Shown here in pieces: positions 1-10,637 of a stretch of 64,000 nt of DNA (positions are counted from its first letter, which is position 1; each line of letters opens with the position of its first letter). The notes beneath the pieces were generated by a model. It did not search any database and was not told where the DNA came from. It saw only the letters and a list, made by a program, of their open reading frames with translations. Both the position numbers and the translations under genes were made by a program. The stretch is from Candidatus Pantoea persica (GTDB lineage: Bacteria > Pseudomonadota > Gammaproteobacteria > Enterobacterales > Enterobacteriaceae), in assembly GCF_013753875.1 (NCBI RefSeq), contig NZ_SMDS01000002.1:1-64000 (forward strand). The letters are read 5' to 3'.

Positions 1-488
1 CATGCTGGCTCTCCCAGCGTTCAATTTCCGCCGTGCCAAAGGTTGCGCCAGGCGCGACATCGCGTACATCAATCAGCCCAGCCGCACCTGCCTGCATCAG
101 CCGCTGGATGTAATCCTCATACCCCTAAATCCGCCACGACCAGCTTGCCGCGCACCTGTTCCGCCTAGGCTTGACTGTCGAAGTCGGGCAGAAAGGCGAG
201 CGAGCGGCTGTCGTAAACCAGCGCCGCGTCAACGCCCTGCGGGCAATCTGCGGCGAAAGATCGGGTTTTCGCTGCGATCGTCACGCCTTCTACGGTTAAT
301 AACGCCGACAGCGAATCGCTCAGCCAGAGATCGCAGCGGTCGCGGCGTACCGCGATACCGTGCGAGGCCAGCCGCTGGCAAAGCCAGTCAACGCTGCGCT
401 CAGCGTCCACGCTGCCGGACAAACGATGCAGCTGTTGAAAATGCGCCAGCATCGCGCGCATTTCGGCGGTCAGGTCAGTGGGGCGCAT
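1..488 (-). pseudogene. M28-type aminopeptidase, N-terminal part, broken and cut by the window edge
   Basis: The start at 488 (MRPTDLTAEMRAMLAHF) gives about 107 residues that end in TAG at 163-165, where the conceptual codon is Trp (FDSQA-W-AEQVRGKLVVAD). After a further frameshift near 128 the protein resumes as a PA-domain-like stretch (IQRLMQAGAAGLIDVRDVAP). The layout fits zinc aminopeptidases of the M28 family with an inserted PA domain, but the metal-binding catalytic part lies beyond position 1. The start overlaps the end of the solute-binding-protein gene by 14 bases, so the two were one operon. One stop and one frameshift make function very unlikely. The family call is moderately sure. 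Confidence 0.6.
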
Positions 489-969
489 CAGCCGCTCCCG
501 AGCGCGTCACCTTTATCTGCAGATCGCCGAAATAGTGCTGCTTCACCTTCTCCCAGGTGCCGTCGGCCATGACTTTCGCCAGACCAGAATTGAGCAGCTG
601 CTGCGTTTTTTAATCTCCCTTGCGCGCGACCAGGGAGGTGGGAATGTGATAAATAAAATCGTTGAAGTCGATTGACTTACGCCGCTTTTCCGTGGCGCCT
701 AGCGGCGAGATAAAATCAACTTTCTTCGCCATCAGCGAGGGAATTTCCGCGTTGAAGCTGCTGACCACATACTCGCACTTCACCTGCATCGCCGCGCAGA
801 CCGCATTGGTAATATCGATTTCGAAGCCGGCTGGCGTGCTGTTGCTGTCGCGATACTGGAAAGGCGGATAGGTCAGGTCGGCGGCGACGTGCAGGGTTTC
901 GCCCGCCGCCATCGCCTAGCCCGCCAGCGTCAGCGCGGCAAAAATCATCACGGACAGGATCTTTTTCAT
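475..969 (-). pseudogene. family 3 ABC transporter solute-binding protein, broken
   Basis: It starts MKKILSVMIFAALTLAG, a signal peptide, with TAG at about residue 18 just before the cleavage region (AMAAGETLHVAADLTYPPFQY). The first lobe of a periplasmic amino-acid-binding protein follows (AGFEIDITNAVCAAMQVKCE, SFNAEIPSLMAKKVDF). After LVARKGD a TAA appears and the sequence jumps directly to the C-terminal tail (KTQQLLNSGLAKVMADGTWE), so about 80-100 residues of the second lobe are deleted compared with the usual 250-260 residues. Its ATG overlaps the stop of the upstream M20 peptidase (ATGA), indicating a peptidase plus uptake operon. The ligand cannot be told. Confidence 0.75.
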
Positions 970-2075
970 CGGTTTTCTCCTGAAGCAAGGTGAACGGCCT
1001 GCCAGGCGAGAAATTCATCGCGCACGGCCTTGAAGGGAGCGGAATGCTGAAGATCGAAGGTGATCATGGCCAGTGCGCGCGCAACGTTTAGCATGGCGTC
1101 GATGCCCGCATTGGAGGCGGCGGCTGCGGTAAATTCTGCCGTGTGTGGCACCATGTCGCCGATGCGCAGATAGGGATGGATGGCGGCGGTCAGCTGGCTG
1201 ACGTTGCCGATATCGGAGAAGCCGACGCCGCCCTGCGCAGGCGCCGCGTCTGCGTGTAATCCCAGCTGTTCGATATTGGCCTGAAACAGCGCCGCCAGCG
1301 CATGTTTGTTATTGCGCTTGGCGTAGGTAAGACCCTCCTCAATCTCCAGCCGCGCGCCGCTCATTGCCGCCGCGCCCTGCGCCGCCGCGAACACATTCGC
1401 GCGCACCTGCTGTAATCCCGCAACCGTCGCGGCGCGCATCAGAAACTTCGCCTCGGCAAAGGCGGGCACAATATTGGTGGCGCTGCCGCCGTGGGTGATA
1501 ATGCCGTGCACGCGCACATCGTCGGTAAAGAACTGACGCAGCGCATTGATGCCGACAAAGGTCTGGATCACGCAGGCCAGGGCGCCGCGCGTCATCATAT
1601 TTTTCTCACGCGGGTGGAACATCATCACCGCGTCGACGCCTGCAAACACGCCCTGATCCGCCATAACGATCTTGCCGCCGCCTTCTTCTTCTGCCGGCGT
1701 GCCGATAACCTCCAGCGTCCCGCGCTGCAGCACGCCGCTGCTCGCCAGCGCTAGCGCGGCGGCCACCGAAGCGGTGCCGATAAGGTTATGGCCGCAGGCG
1801 TGCTCCAGCTCCGGCAACGTATCATACTCCGCCAGCAAGACAACGTGCGCGCCCGGCTCGCCGCTGTCGAGGCGGGAGCGAAAGGCGGTCTTCATGCTCG
1901 TGGTGCCGGTGGTCATGTCGAATCCCGCGGCGCGCAGCGGCGCCTGCAGCGCCGCGCTGGTGTAGTGTTCGCTAAAGCTCAACTCCGGCCGCGCATGAAT
2001 CGCGCGCGCAAGCGCGGCCATCTGCGGCGCAATCTGCTCGATGGTGAAAAGAATTTTATTTTTCTGCTCGGTCAT
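966..2075 (-). CDS. M20 family metallopeptidase/amidohydrolase with an internal deletion
   Basis: Open frame of 369 residues related to M20 amidohydrolases of the AbgB/amidohydrolase type, which hydrolyse amide bonds of N-acyl or peptide substrates with two metal ions. Metal-site motifs are visible: ELEHACGHNL, TPAEEEGGGK and MMFHPREK. The bacterial dimerisation domain is damaged. The family normally reads from ALA through a histidine-containing strand (GxxAHAA...GxNALDA) into IQTFVGINALRQ, but here ALAC runs straight into VIQTFVGINALRQ, an in-frame loss of about 25 residues. It is divergent from a broken LysR gene and overlaps the next gene by 4 bases. Probably an early-stage pseudogene whose frame has survived; residual activity is possible. 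Confidence 0.65.
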   Translation of the reverse strand: MTEQKNKILFTIEQIAPQMAALARAIHARPELSFSEHYTSAALQAPLRAAGFDMTTGTTSMKTAFRSRLDSGEPGAHVVLLAEYDTLPELEHACGHNLIGTASVAAALALASSGVLQRGTLEVIGTPAEEEGGGKIVMADQGVFAGVDAVMMFHPREKNMMTRGALACVIQTFVGINALRQFFTDDVRVHGIITHGGSATNIVPAFAEAKFLMRAATVAGLQQVRANVFAAAQGAAAMSGARLEIEEGLTYAKRNNKHALAALFQANIEQLGLHADAAPAQGGVGFSDIGNVSQLTAAIHPYLRIGDMVPHTAEFTAAAASNAGIDAMLNVARALAMITFDLQHSAPFKAVRDEFLAWQAVHLASGENR

Positions 2076-2244
2076 CGTGCATCCCGTGGTGCGGCGCTCA
2101 CCAGTCTGGTGCGCTTAATCCGTTGAAATTAAAAACCTTATCCAGATATAAACCGCTTAACTGCAAATTCCCAATCGGGCTTTTTTATCGCTTGCCGCGC
2201 GCCGGAAAAAAATATTTTATGGAGCAAGGGGCGGGGAGATCGCG

Positions 2245-3088
2245 ATGAACGAAAAAGACTGGCTGATAATTCATAACGTCTGGCACCACCAGAACGTAAC
2301 GCGCGCGGCAGAGCAGCTGTTCACCTCGCAGCCTGTGCTCAGCTACCGGCTCAAGCAGATCGAGCGCAAGCTGGGCGTCACGCTGTTTGAAGAGGGCGGT
2401 CGTCCGTTAACCTTTAGCGCGCAGGGACGCTATCTTGCGCAGCACGCCGCAAAAATGCTGCATTAATCGGAGCAGCTGAGGCAAACCCTGCAGAGTCTTT
2501 TACAGCCTCTGCCAGGGCGAGCTGCGTCTTGGTGTGACCAGCAACTACGCCGCCTATCGACTGCCCGATATACTGGCCCGCTTCAGCAGGATGTATCCGG
2601 GGATCCGCGTTAATCTGCTCAGGGGGCTGAGCGAAGAGATCTACCAGCAGCTGCAGCGCGAAGCGATCCACGCCGCGCTGGTGAAAGATGACTATCACTG
2701 GCGGCACGGTAAACGGCTGGTGGACATGGATGACTACTGGCTGGTGAGCCTGCAGCCACTGGATCTGCGCCTGCTGCCGCAAATTCGCATCAACTACCGC
2801 GGCCATATCACTCATCTGATTGAGCGCTGGTGGAACGCCAACTACTCGCTGGCACCGCGCGTCGCCATGCAGGTGGACAAGCCGGAGGTGTGCCTGGCGA
2901 TGGTAGAGCGCGGGCCGGGCTACACTATCGTCTCCAGCTATCAGCCGTTGCCGGCGTACCTCTGGTGCCAGTCAGTTAGGGTGGCGGGCGAGGCGCTGAA
3001 AAGCCGCACCTGGCTGCTCTGGCACTACGCCAGCGCCGATGCCTCGGTAATCTTGCCCTTTACCGAGATGTTTGCCGATTTAAGCTGA
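2245..3088 (+). pseudogene. LysR-family transcriptional regulator, broken
   Basis: The N-terminal winged helix-turn-helix is clear (HNVWHHQNVTRAAEQLFTSQ, PVLSYRLKQIERKLGVTLFE). A TAA at 2464-2466 after KMLH and a frameshift near 2505 interrupt the linker helix. The effector domain resumes as ELRLGVTSNYAAYRLPDILA and ends FTEMFADLS. It is transcribed away from the M20 peptidase operon across a gap of about 170 bases, the usual geometry for a LysR activator and its target. The target operon is also decayed, so the whole module appears to be under no selection. Confidence 0.8.
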
Positions 3089-3153
3089 AAGATTTTCATC
3101 TATCGCATGAAGACTCGACAACATAGCATGGCCAGGCTATGCTTTGGGTATCT

Positions 3154-3169
3154 GGATGTCTAAACGTAT
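3154..3169 (+). promoter_or_regulatory. MetJ operator (two tandem met boxes) upstream of metA
   Basis: GGATGTCT followed by AAACGTAT forms two adjacent 8-base met boxes, each matching 6 of 8 positions of the consensus AGACGTCT. A third weaker box may extend to 3177. It lies 28 bases before the metA start, as in E. coli. The MetJ-SAM repressor would bind here. Confidence 0.75.
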
Positions 3170-3196
3170 ATACGGTTGTACAGAGGAAAGCGATCC

Positions 3197-4126
3197 ATGC
3201 CAATCAGGGTTCCCGACGAGTTACCGGCAGTTAATTTTTTGCGTAACGAAAACGTCTTTATCATGACTTCGTCGCGCGCCAGTGTTCAGGAAATCCGTCC
3301 GCTGAAAGTGCTGGTACTCAATCTGATGCCGAAAAAGATTGAAACCGAAAACCAGTTCCTGCGACTGCTTTCCAACTCGCCGCTGCAGATCGATATTCAG
3401 CTGCTGCGCATCGACAGCCGCGAATCGCGCAATACGCCTATGGAGCATCTCAACAACTTTTACTGCAACTTCGACGACATCCAGCACGATAATTTCGACG
3501 GCCTGATTGTGACCGGCGCGCCGCTTGGGCTGGTGGATTTCAACGATGTTGCCTACTGGCCGCAAATCCAGCGCGTGCTGCACTGGGCGAAAGAGCACGT
3601 CACCTCTACGCTCTTCGTCTGCTGGGCGGTGCAGGCGGCGCTGAATATCCTGTACGGTATTCCGAAGCAGACGCGGCAGACCAAGCTGTCGGGCGTCTAT
3701 GAGCATCAGATCCTGCATCCGCACGCGCTGCTGACGCGCGGCTTCGACGACAATTTCCTCGCGCCCCATTCGCGCTATGCCGATTTTCCAACGCAGCTGA
3801 TCACCGACTACACCGATCTGGAGCTGTTTGCGGAGTCGGAGCAGACTGGCGCCTACCTGATGGCGAGCAAAGACAAGCGGCTGGTCTTCGTGACCGGCCA
3901 CCCCGAATATGACGCGCTGACCTTGTCTGGCGAATATCACCGTGACTATGAGGCGGGTTTGCATCCGGAGGTGCCTTGGAACTACTTCCCGCAGGACAAT
4001 CCCGAGCTGCCGCCGTGCGCCACCTGGCGCAGCCATGGCAATCTGCTCTTTTCCAACTGGCTGAACTATTACGTCTACCAGATTACGCCATTCGATTTGC
4101 GCCGCATGAATCCCACGCTGGAGTAG
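3197..4126 (+). CDS. metA: homoserine O-succinyltransferase (methionine synthesis, first step)
   Basis: 309 residues, the same length as E. coli MetA and collinear with it from [15 protein letters not shown] to MNPTLE. The enzyme transfers a succinyl group from succinyl-CoA to homoserine in the cytoplasm. The class I glutamine-amidotransferase-like core is complete: the catalytic Cys in [14 protein letters not shown] and the His/Glu pair in [11 protein letters not shown] at 3197 is chosen over an in-frame codon at 3176 because it matches the family start and has AGAGGA eight bases upstream. It is regulated by the MetJ operator at 3154-3169 and ends in TAG before a hairpin terminator. It remains intact although metH next to it is destroyed. 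Confidence 0.97.
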   Translation: MPIRVPDELPAVNFLRNENVFIMTSSRASVQEIRPLKVLVLNLMPKKIETENQFLRLLSNSPLQIDIQLLRIDSRESRNTPMEHLNNFYCNFDDIQHDNFDGLIVTGAPLGLVDFNDVAYWPQIQRVLHWAKEHVTSTLFVCWAVQAALNILYGIPKQTRQTKLSGVYEHQILHPHALLTRGFDDNFLAPHSRYADFPTQLITDYTDLELFAESEQTGAYLMASKDKRLVFVTGHPEYDALTLSGEYHRDYEAGLHPEVPWNYFPQDNPELPPCATWRSHGNLLFSNWLNYYVYQITPFDLRRMNPTLE

Positions 4127-4160
4127 CCATACCAGCCGTCCTGTTTGTCCTTACCGTGCC

Positions 4161-4187
4161 AGCCGCAGGGCTGCTGCGGTTTTTTTA
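4161..4187 (+). terminator. Rho-independent terminator after metA
   Basis: Stem CCGCAG, loop GGCTG, stem CTGCGG, then seven T residues, about 35 bases after the metA stop. Confidence 0.8.
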
Positions 4188-4294
4188 TCCTCTGTCCTAG
4201 GCGGCTAGGACGCGGCGGCTTTTTCCCTCCATGAAGTTATGCCAGGATGATCGCCAGGCACGTTAGCCAGCGGACTGCGCTGAATGAGACAAGA

Positions 4295-7200
4295 GTGAGC
4301 AACAAAACTGACGCGCTGCATCAGCAGCTTGCGCAACACATCATGGTGCTGGACGGCGGCATGGGCATCATGATCCAGCGCTATAAACTGGACGAGCAAG
4401 ATTTCCGCGGCGATCGCTTCGGCGACTGGAGCTGCGATCTCAAAGGCAATAACAACGATCTGCTGGTGCTGACCAAGCCTAAGGTGATCCGCGAGATCCA
4501 CCACGCCTGTCTCGACGCGGGCGCGGATATTCTGGAAATCAATACCTTTAACGCCACCACCATTGCGATGGCGGACTACCAGACGGAAGCGCTGTCGGCG
4601 GAGATCAACTACGCCGCTGCCCGGCTGGCGCGTGCCTGCTGCGACGAGTGGACGATGAAAACGCCCGATCGTCCACGCTACGTCGCCGGGGTGCTGGGGC
4701 CGACCAACCGCACCTGCTCTATCTCGCCCGACGTTAACGATCCCGCCTACCGCAACGTCACCTTCAGTCAGCTGGTCGCGGCGTACCGCGAATCGACGCG
4801 CGCGCTGGTGGAAGGCGGCGCGGATATCATCATGATCGAGACGGTGTTCGACACCCTGAACGCCAAGGCGGCGATTTTTGCGGTGCAGAGCGAGATGGAG
4901 GTACTGGGCGTCAACCTGCCGCTGATGATCTCCGGTACCATCACCGACGCGTCGGGCCGCACGCTCTCCGGCCAGACCACCGAAGCCTTCTACAACTCAC
5001 TGCGCCACACCGAGCCGCTGTCGTTCGGCCTCAACTGCGTGCTCGGCCCGGATGATCTGCGCCAGTACGTGGCGGAGATGTCGCGCATCGCCGAGTGCTA
5101 CGTGACCGTGCGCCGGTTTTCGCAATATTATCGTCGGCTGCTGCGGCGCTACGTCGCAGCATATCAAAGCGATGGAGGAGAGAGTGGCAGGCGTGGCGCC
5201 GCGCAGGCTGCCAACGCTGCCGGGAGCCTGTCGTCTCTCCGGCCTTGAGCCGCTTAACATCAGCGGCGACTCGCTGTTCGTTAACGTCGGCGAGCGCACC
5301 AACATCACCGGCTCGGCCAAATTCAAGCGCTTGATCAAAGAAGAGAAATATAGCGAAGCGCTGGAGGTGGCGCTGCAGCAGGTGCAGAACGGCGTGCAGA
5401 TTATCGACATCAATATGGATGAGGGGATGCTCGACGCCGAAGCGGCGATGGTGCGCTTCCTTAACCTGATCGCCGGCGAGCCGGATATTGCCCGCGTGCC
5501 CATTATGATCGACTCCTCGAAGTGGGAGGTGATTGAAAAGGGCCTACAGTGCATCTAGGGCAAAGGCATCGTTAACTCCATCTCGATGAAAGAGGGCGAG
5601 GCGACCTTTATCCAGCATGCGCGGCTGGTGCGGCGCTACGGCGCGGCGATGGTGGTGATGGCCTTTGACGAGGCGGGCCAGGCGGATACACGCGCGCGCA
5701 AAATCGAGATTTGCCGCCGCGCCTACAAAATTCTTACCGAGCAGGTCGGCTTCCCGCCGGAAGATATTATCTTCGACCCGAATATCTTTGCCGTCGCCAC
5801 AGGCATCGACGAGCACAACAACTACGCGATGGACTTTATCGGCGCCTGTGAAGACATCAAGCGCGAGCTGCCGCACACGATGATCTCCGGCGGCGTCTCC
5901 AACGTGTCGTTCTCCTTTCTCGGCAACGATCCGGTGCGCGAAGCCATTCATACCGTGTTTCTCTATTACGCCATCCGCAATGGCATGGATATGGGCATCG
6001 TCAACGCCAGCCAGCTGGCGATCTACGACGATCTGCGCGACGCGGTCGAGGATGTCGTCCTTAACCGCCACGCCGACGGCACCGAGCGCCTACTGGCGCT
6101 GGCGGAGAAGTATCGCGCCAGTAAAGGCGACGGCGCGTCCGATCGAAGTTATCGAAGGGCCGCTTATGTCGGGCATGAACGTAGTGGGCGACCTGTTTGG
6201 CGAAGGAAAGATGTTTCTGCCGCAGGTGGTGAAGTCGGCGCGCGTGATGAAACAGGCGGTCGCCTATCTGGAGCCCTATATTCAGGCCAGCAAAGAGGCG
6301 GGCCGCAGCAACGGCAAAATCGTGCTGGCGACGGTAAAAGGGGACGTGCACGACATCGGCAGGAATATCGTCGGCGTAGTGCTGCAGTGCAACAACTACG
6401 AGATTATCGACCTCGGCGTGATGGTGCCGAGCGACAAGATCCTGAAGACCGCCATTGAACAGAGGCGGATATTATCGGCCTGTCGGGCCTGATTACGCCG
6501 TCGCTGGATGAGATGGTCAACGTCGCTAAAGAGATGGAGCGCCAGGGCTTTACGTTGCCGCTGCTGATTGGCGTCGCTACCACCTCGAAGGCGCACACCG
6601 CCGTGAAGATCGAGCAGAACTACAGCGGGCCGACGGTTTACGTGCAGAACGCCTCGCGCACCGTCGGCGTGGTCTCGTCGCTACTGTCGCCGACGCTCAA
6701 AGCCAATTTTGTGGCGCGTACGCGCAAAGAGTACGACACCGTGCGCGTCCAGCACGCGTGCAAAAAGCCACGCACGCCGCCGGTGGCGCATCGACTCGGC
6801 GTCAGCGAAATAACCGTCAGCATCGATACGCTGCGCCTGTTCGCCGACGCCATGCTGGACCTCTTTCCCGCCAACCGCGTCGGCGACGATATATAAGTGT
6901 ACCGTGACGAGAGCCGCCGCGAGGTTATTGCCGTCAGCCATCATCTGCGCCAGCAGACGGAGAAAAGCGATTTCCCCAACGACTGCCTGGCGGACTACGT
7001 GACGCCGAAGTCGAGCGGCAAGGCGGACTATCTGGGGGCATTCGCCGTCACCGGCGGCCTTGAAGAAGACGCGCTGGCGGAGGCGTATGACGCGCGGCAC
7101 AACGACTACGACAAAATCATGGTGAAAGCGGTGGCGGATCGGCTGGCGGAAGCCTTCGCTGAGTATCTGCACGAGCGGGTGCGCAAGGTGATCTAGGGCT

Positions 7201-7559
7201 TCGCTGCCCATGAGAACCTGAGCAACGACGAGCTGATCCGCGAGAACTATCAGGGCATTCGCCCGGCGCCGGGCTATCCCGCCTGTCCGGAACACACGGA
7301 AAAAGCGGCCATCTGGCAGCTGCTGGATGTGGAGGCCGACACCGGCATGAAGCTGACCGAATCCTTCGCCATGTGGCCGGGCGCGTCGGTTTCCGGCTGG
7401 TACTTCAGCCACCTCGACCGCCGCTACTTTGCCGTGTCGCAGGTCCGGCGCGATCAGGTGGAGGATTACGCGGTGCGCAAAGGCATGACGGTGAGCGAGG
7501 TGGAGCGCTGGCTGGCGCCCAACCTGGGATATGACGCGGCTAACTGCTCAGGCGGCTGA
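4295..7559 (+). pseudogene. metH: cobalamin-dependent methionine synthase, heavily eroded
   Basis: Pieces of all MetH domains can be read in order from a GTG start at 4295 ([19 protein letters not shown]) to [10 protein letters not shown], but across three frames. Relative to E. coli MetH there are at least five separate losses: after IAECYVT near 5107, between KYRASK and RPIEV near 6125, at KTAIEQ near 6465, between RTPPV and AHRLG near 6783, and between IDTLR and LFADAM near 6836. TAG at 5556 replaces Gln (CI-Q-GKGI), TAA at 6895 replaces an acidic codon (DDI-x-VYRDE), and TAG at 7195 replaces Trp. The B12 motif GDVHDIG near 6350 still reads but is out of context. The reconstructed length is well short of 1,227 residues. 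Methionine synthesis must rely on another methylase such as MetE, or on the host. Confidence 0.97.
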
Positions 7560-7599
7560 GAAAGTTGAAAGACGGACGGCAGCGTCAGCACTGACCAAT

Positions 7600-7626
7600 A
7601 AAAAAGGCGGCCATCAGGCCGCCTTT
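7600..7626. terminator. bidirectional terminator between metH and yjbH remnants
   Basis: Perfect ten-base stem AAAGGCGGCC with loop ATCA, placed between the convergent metH (+) and yjbH (-) remnants. Confidence 0.8.
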
Positions 7627-7631
7627 GTTCA

Positions 7632-9705
7632 TCAGTTGAAGCGCGCGTCGCGATCGGACGTCAGGTCATAAAGCTGATACTTACGTCCCAGCATCTGACC
7701 GCCGTCACGCGTCAGCGGCACCAGTTCACATGCGCGCGGCTGCGCGTCGGCGTCACGGTGAAGAGATTCATCGGAATCGACAGATAGAAGCCTTTGGTGA
7801 ATTCTCCTTCGCCATACTGCTCCGACGATATGTTGGTTTTGGTGGCGTAAATGCCTACCATTACGCCGCTGTCGAAGTGCTTCGAGGCGTCGAACTGACC
7901 GACGCTTGCCTTCACCAGCATATCCTGTATAAACCACGGACGCCAGTAAGCGGTCAGATGGCCGGTCGGCGCCTTATAGTTGGTGAACTGCATCATGTTG
8001 TCCCAGTTGCGCTGGCGCACATAGTTGGCGTCGACGCCCACGGCCCAGTTGCTGTTCACCGGACGATAAAGCAGCTCGCCGCCGACGCCGCCATACATGG
8101 TCTCCAGGTAACCGCCGTACATCTGGCCGTAGAGGCCGTTGCCGAGGTAGCCCATGTAGTTGGCCTGCAGATCGTTGACGTAGATGTTGTTCTCGACATA
8201 GTCGCGGATATGGGTGCGCACACGTGGCAGCGTCGAGTCGGCGGGCGCGCCGTTGTAGTTAAACCGGTCGTAGTTATTGGCGATATTGCCGAACAGGCTG
8301 CCGCCCATCAGCAAGTGATCGGTCAGCCAATAGTCTAGGTTGCCCATCACCCCGACCTGATACATGTAGAAGCTTTCCGGGCCGCCTACCGACTGGTTTA
8401 GCACCGGCGACAGGCTGTAGCTGAGCCGCTCTTTGCGAATAAAAAAGCCTTGCTCGGTCTCGCCTGCGTCGACGGGATTTTCCCGCGAATGGCGCGGCGG
8501 CTGCTCGTGGCCAAGCGGATAGCCGACCAGCTAGTGGCGCAGGCTGTCGACGTCGGTGCGCGTGGTTACCTGCGGCATATTAAAGCGCGACTCGGTGATC
8601 TCGATGGCCTCAATACTCGCCGGCAGGTTATTCGTGATGATGCGGTTGGCGCGATCGACCCCTTCGCGCGTGTCGCGATATTTTGTCTGCTCACCAGAGA
8701 CGTAAAGCGTGCTGCCCTTGGTCTGGATGCGCGGCCCGCTCAGGCCGGCGTTATATTTCAGATCGGTCAGCTGGCTGGCCACCACCGTCGGCTCCAGCAT
8801 GCTCTCCTACGGGTGAGGGCGGTATTCAGGTTTCGCGCTGTCGATATGCGCCTGGCGCAGATCGTTGAAGTTGGTGCGCACCGTCACGCCGAACATAAAG
8901 GTATTGCCGCGCTCGTAGCTGGCGTTGATATCGGCCCAGTCGGTCAGGCGGTAAATCGCGCCGACGTTGACCTTGCTGCTCTGCTCCAGCCGACCGGCAA
9001 AGTCATCCTGATAGTCGTTGCCCTCATACTCCAGCTTCAGGCGCAGCGGCTGCCACGGCGTCTGATACTCTACGCCGCCGAACAGCGCCGACGGGCCGTG
9101 GAACATCTGCGAGCCGTTGATCGAGCCCGCTTCGCCAATGCTCGGGCGCTAGCAGTAGCTGTCGCTGTAAGAGAAGGGATTTTTAACCGTGCCGCTGTTG
9201 CCGAGATAGCCCCAGCCGAGGCCGAGCATAAAGTCAAATGGCCCCCACGCCTTGCTCGCCCCAGATATTCACTGTCGAACAGGCCAGTACCGCCGAGATC
9301 GCGCGTGCCGAACGCCACCTCCGGCAGCCAGTAGCTCTCTTTCAGCAGGCGCAGCTTGAGGTCGAACGCCTTGTCTTTATAGCTCTGGTTACCGCTGAAG
9401 CTCTCAACGCCGCGGTAGCGGCGCGTGCGCACGTCGGTGTAGTGCACCGTGGCTTCTAGCCAGGGCAGCAGCTACAGCGAGGCGGAGTAGTAGCGGTACT
9501 GGTCGTTGTCGCGAAAGTTAAGGCTGAACTCCCCTTCACGCGCCATACGCGCGGTCAGCAACTGCAATAGGCCGACACCGCCGAAGTCGGACTGCGACGG
9601 GCCGATCGGAGCGGGAAAGGTCTCGGCCTGCGCTTGGCCCGCCGCCCACGCGGCGCTGCTGCCGGCCAGCATCAGCCCGGCCAGCAAAGAGAGTGTTGTT
9701 TTCAT
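7632..9705 (-). pseudogene. yjbH: YjbH-family outer membrane lipoprotein-like barrel, broken
   Basis: The mature region follows E. coli YjbH, an outer-membrane component of the yjbEFGH exopolysaccharide system, from [19 protein letters not shown] to QLYDLTSDRDARFN. TAG codons interrupt it near 9476 (SASL-x-LLPWLE), 9151, 8809 and 8533. Frameshifts occur near 9250 and 7725, and a short stretch is missing after the Phe-Asp-Ala-Ser segment near 7880. Its ATG overlaps the yjbF stop (TAATG). The leader [20 protein letters not shown] does not resemble the E. coli YjbH leader and may derive from the missing yjbG. Not functional. Confidence 0.93.
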
Positions 9706-10312
9706 TATTTCGCCGGCTTCAGAAGGGTGGTGGCAACAGGGAAGTCGTCCGCAGCCAGCATCTGGTGCGCCTGCACCACGTCGCCGCTGCTGTTGTTGAT
9801 CCAGAAGGTGTTTTCCCATGCGCGGCCGCTGGCCTCGATGTGCGCCTGCTCGATCCAGACGCGACAGGCGACGCGGCGCCCCGCACGAAGCGGGAGCTGA
9901 CCGTGGCCGCGCGCAGTTCGTCCCCCTCGGTCCACTGCACGATGCGCGTCCAGCTGGCGCCGTCGCGCAGCTACAGCGCGTTCGCCAGCGGATCCTGCGA
10001 CAGATTTCTGACCTGCTGCAGGTTGTCCGTCAGGCCCAGGGTTTTCACTAGGCGGCCGTGCTGCGTCACCAGCATGGTGTTGTTCTGAGTGATCCACTTC
10101 TGCTGGCCGTTTTCGTTATAGCCGAGCACCACGAATATCTGCGGCCCCGCATTGATGCGGGCATAGAGGCTGGCGTAGGGCAGATCGGCGATCTGCTAGT
10201 TGGTTTTAACGACGTTGTCGGGGCCAGCATAACGGTCTGTTCCAGCCCTTTTTGCGTCTGCGTGCAGGCCCTGTAGTAGCAGGCAAGCCAGCAAAAAAGA
10301 GAGTCGGCGCAC
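9705..10312 (-). pseudogene. yjbF: YjbF-family lipoprotein, broken
   Basis: The reading matches YjbF of the yjbEFGH operon: a lipoprotein-type leader from a GTG near 10312 (RRLSFLLACLLLQG), then DLPYASLYARINAGPQIFVV, QKWITQNNTMLVTQHGRLVK and the end [16 protein letters not shown] one-base insertion disrupts the lipobox Cys (QG-C-TQTQ lies in another frame). TAG codons occur near 10196 and 9971, and a frameshift occurs near 9880. The TAA stop overlaps the next ATG, so translation was coupled to the following gene. The start is uncertain. Confidence 0.88.
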
Positions 10313-10386
10313 TGTGTGCCCCTGTAAAAAAATACCAACGTAAAAAATAACCACACGGCTGTGTGGTTATGTTTAAAGTTGCTACA

Positions 10387-10637
10387 TCAAAGTGTGGTGC
10401 TCGTTGTGGTCGTGGTTGTTGTACCGGTGTTCGCACCGTCGCCACCGCCAGATGTGGCGATACCGACACCTACTAATGCGCCAAGCGCGCCGATACCAAC
10501 AGTGGTCGTGGTGCCGGCGGAGATTGCTCCTGCCTGCGCGCCCGCTGCCGCACTTGCTTCTTCCAGGGCGGCAAAAGCCACGGAATGCGCTGCGACGTAG
10601 AGTAGAGGGTTGCTCCGGCAACCAGGATTTTCTTCAT
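10387..10637 (-). pseudogene. yjbE: YjbE-family small exported protein, frameshifted
   Basis: It starts MKKILVAGATL, then loses frame near 10605. The rest reads HSVAFAALEEASAAAGAQAG and ends in a glycine-rich segment and a threonine tract (TSGGGDGANTGTTTT...STTL), the hallmark of YjbE. A one-base deletion in a CTCTACTCTAC stretch explains the shift. It is the first gene of the yjbEFGH operon downstream of pgi, as in E. coli. All surviving members of this operon are broken. Confidence 0.85.
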
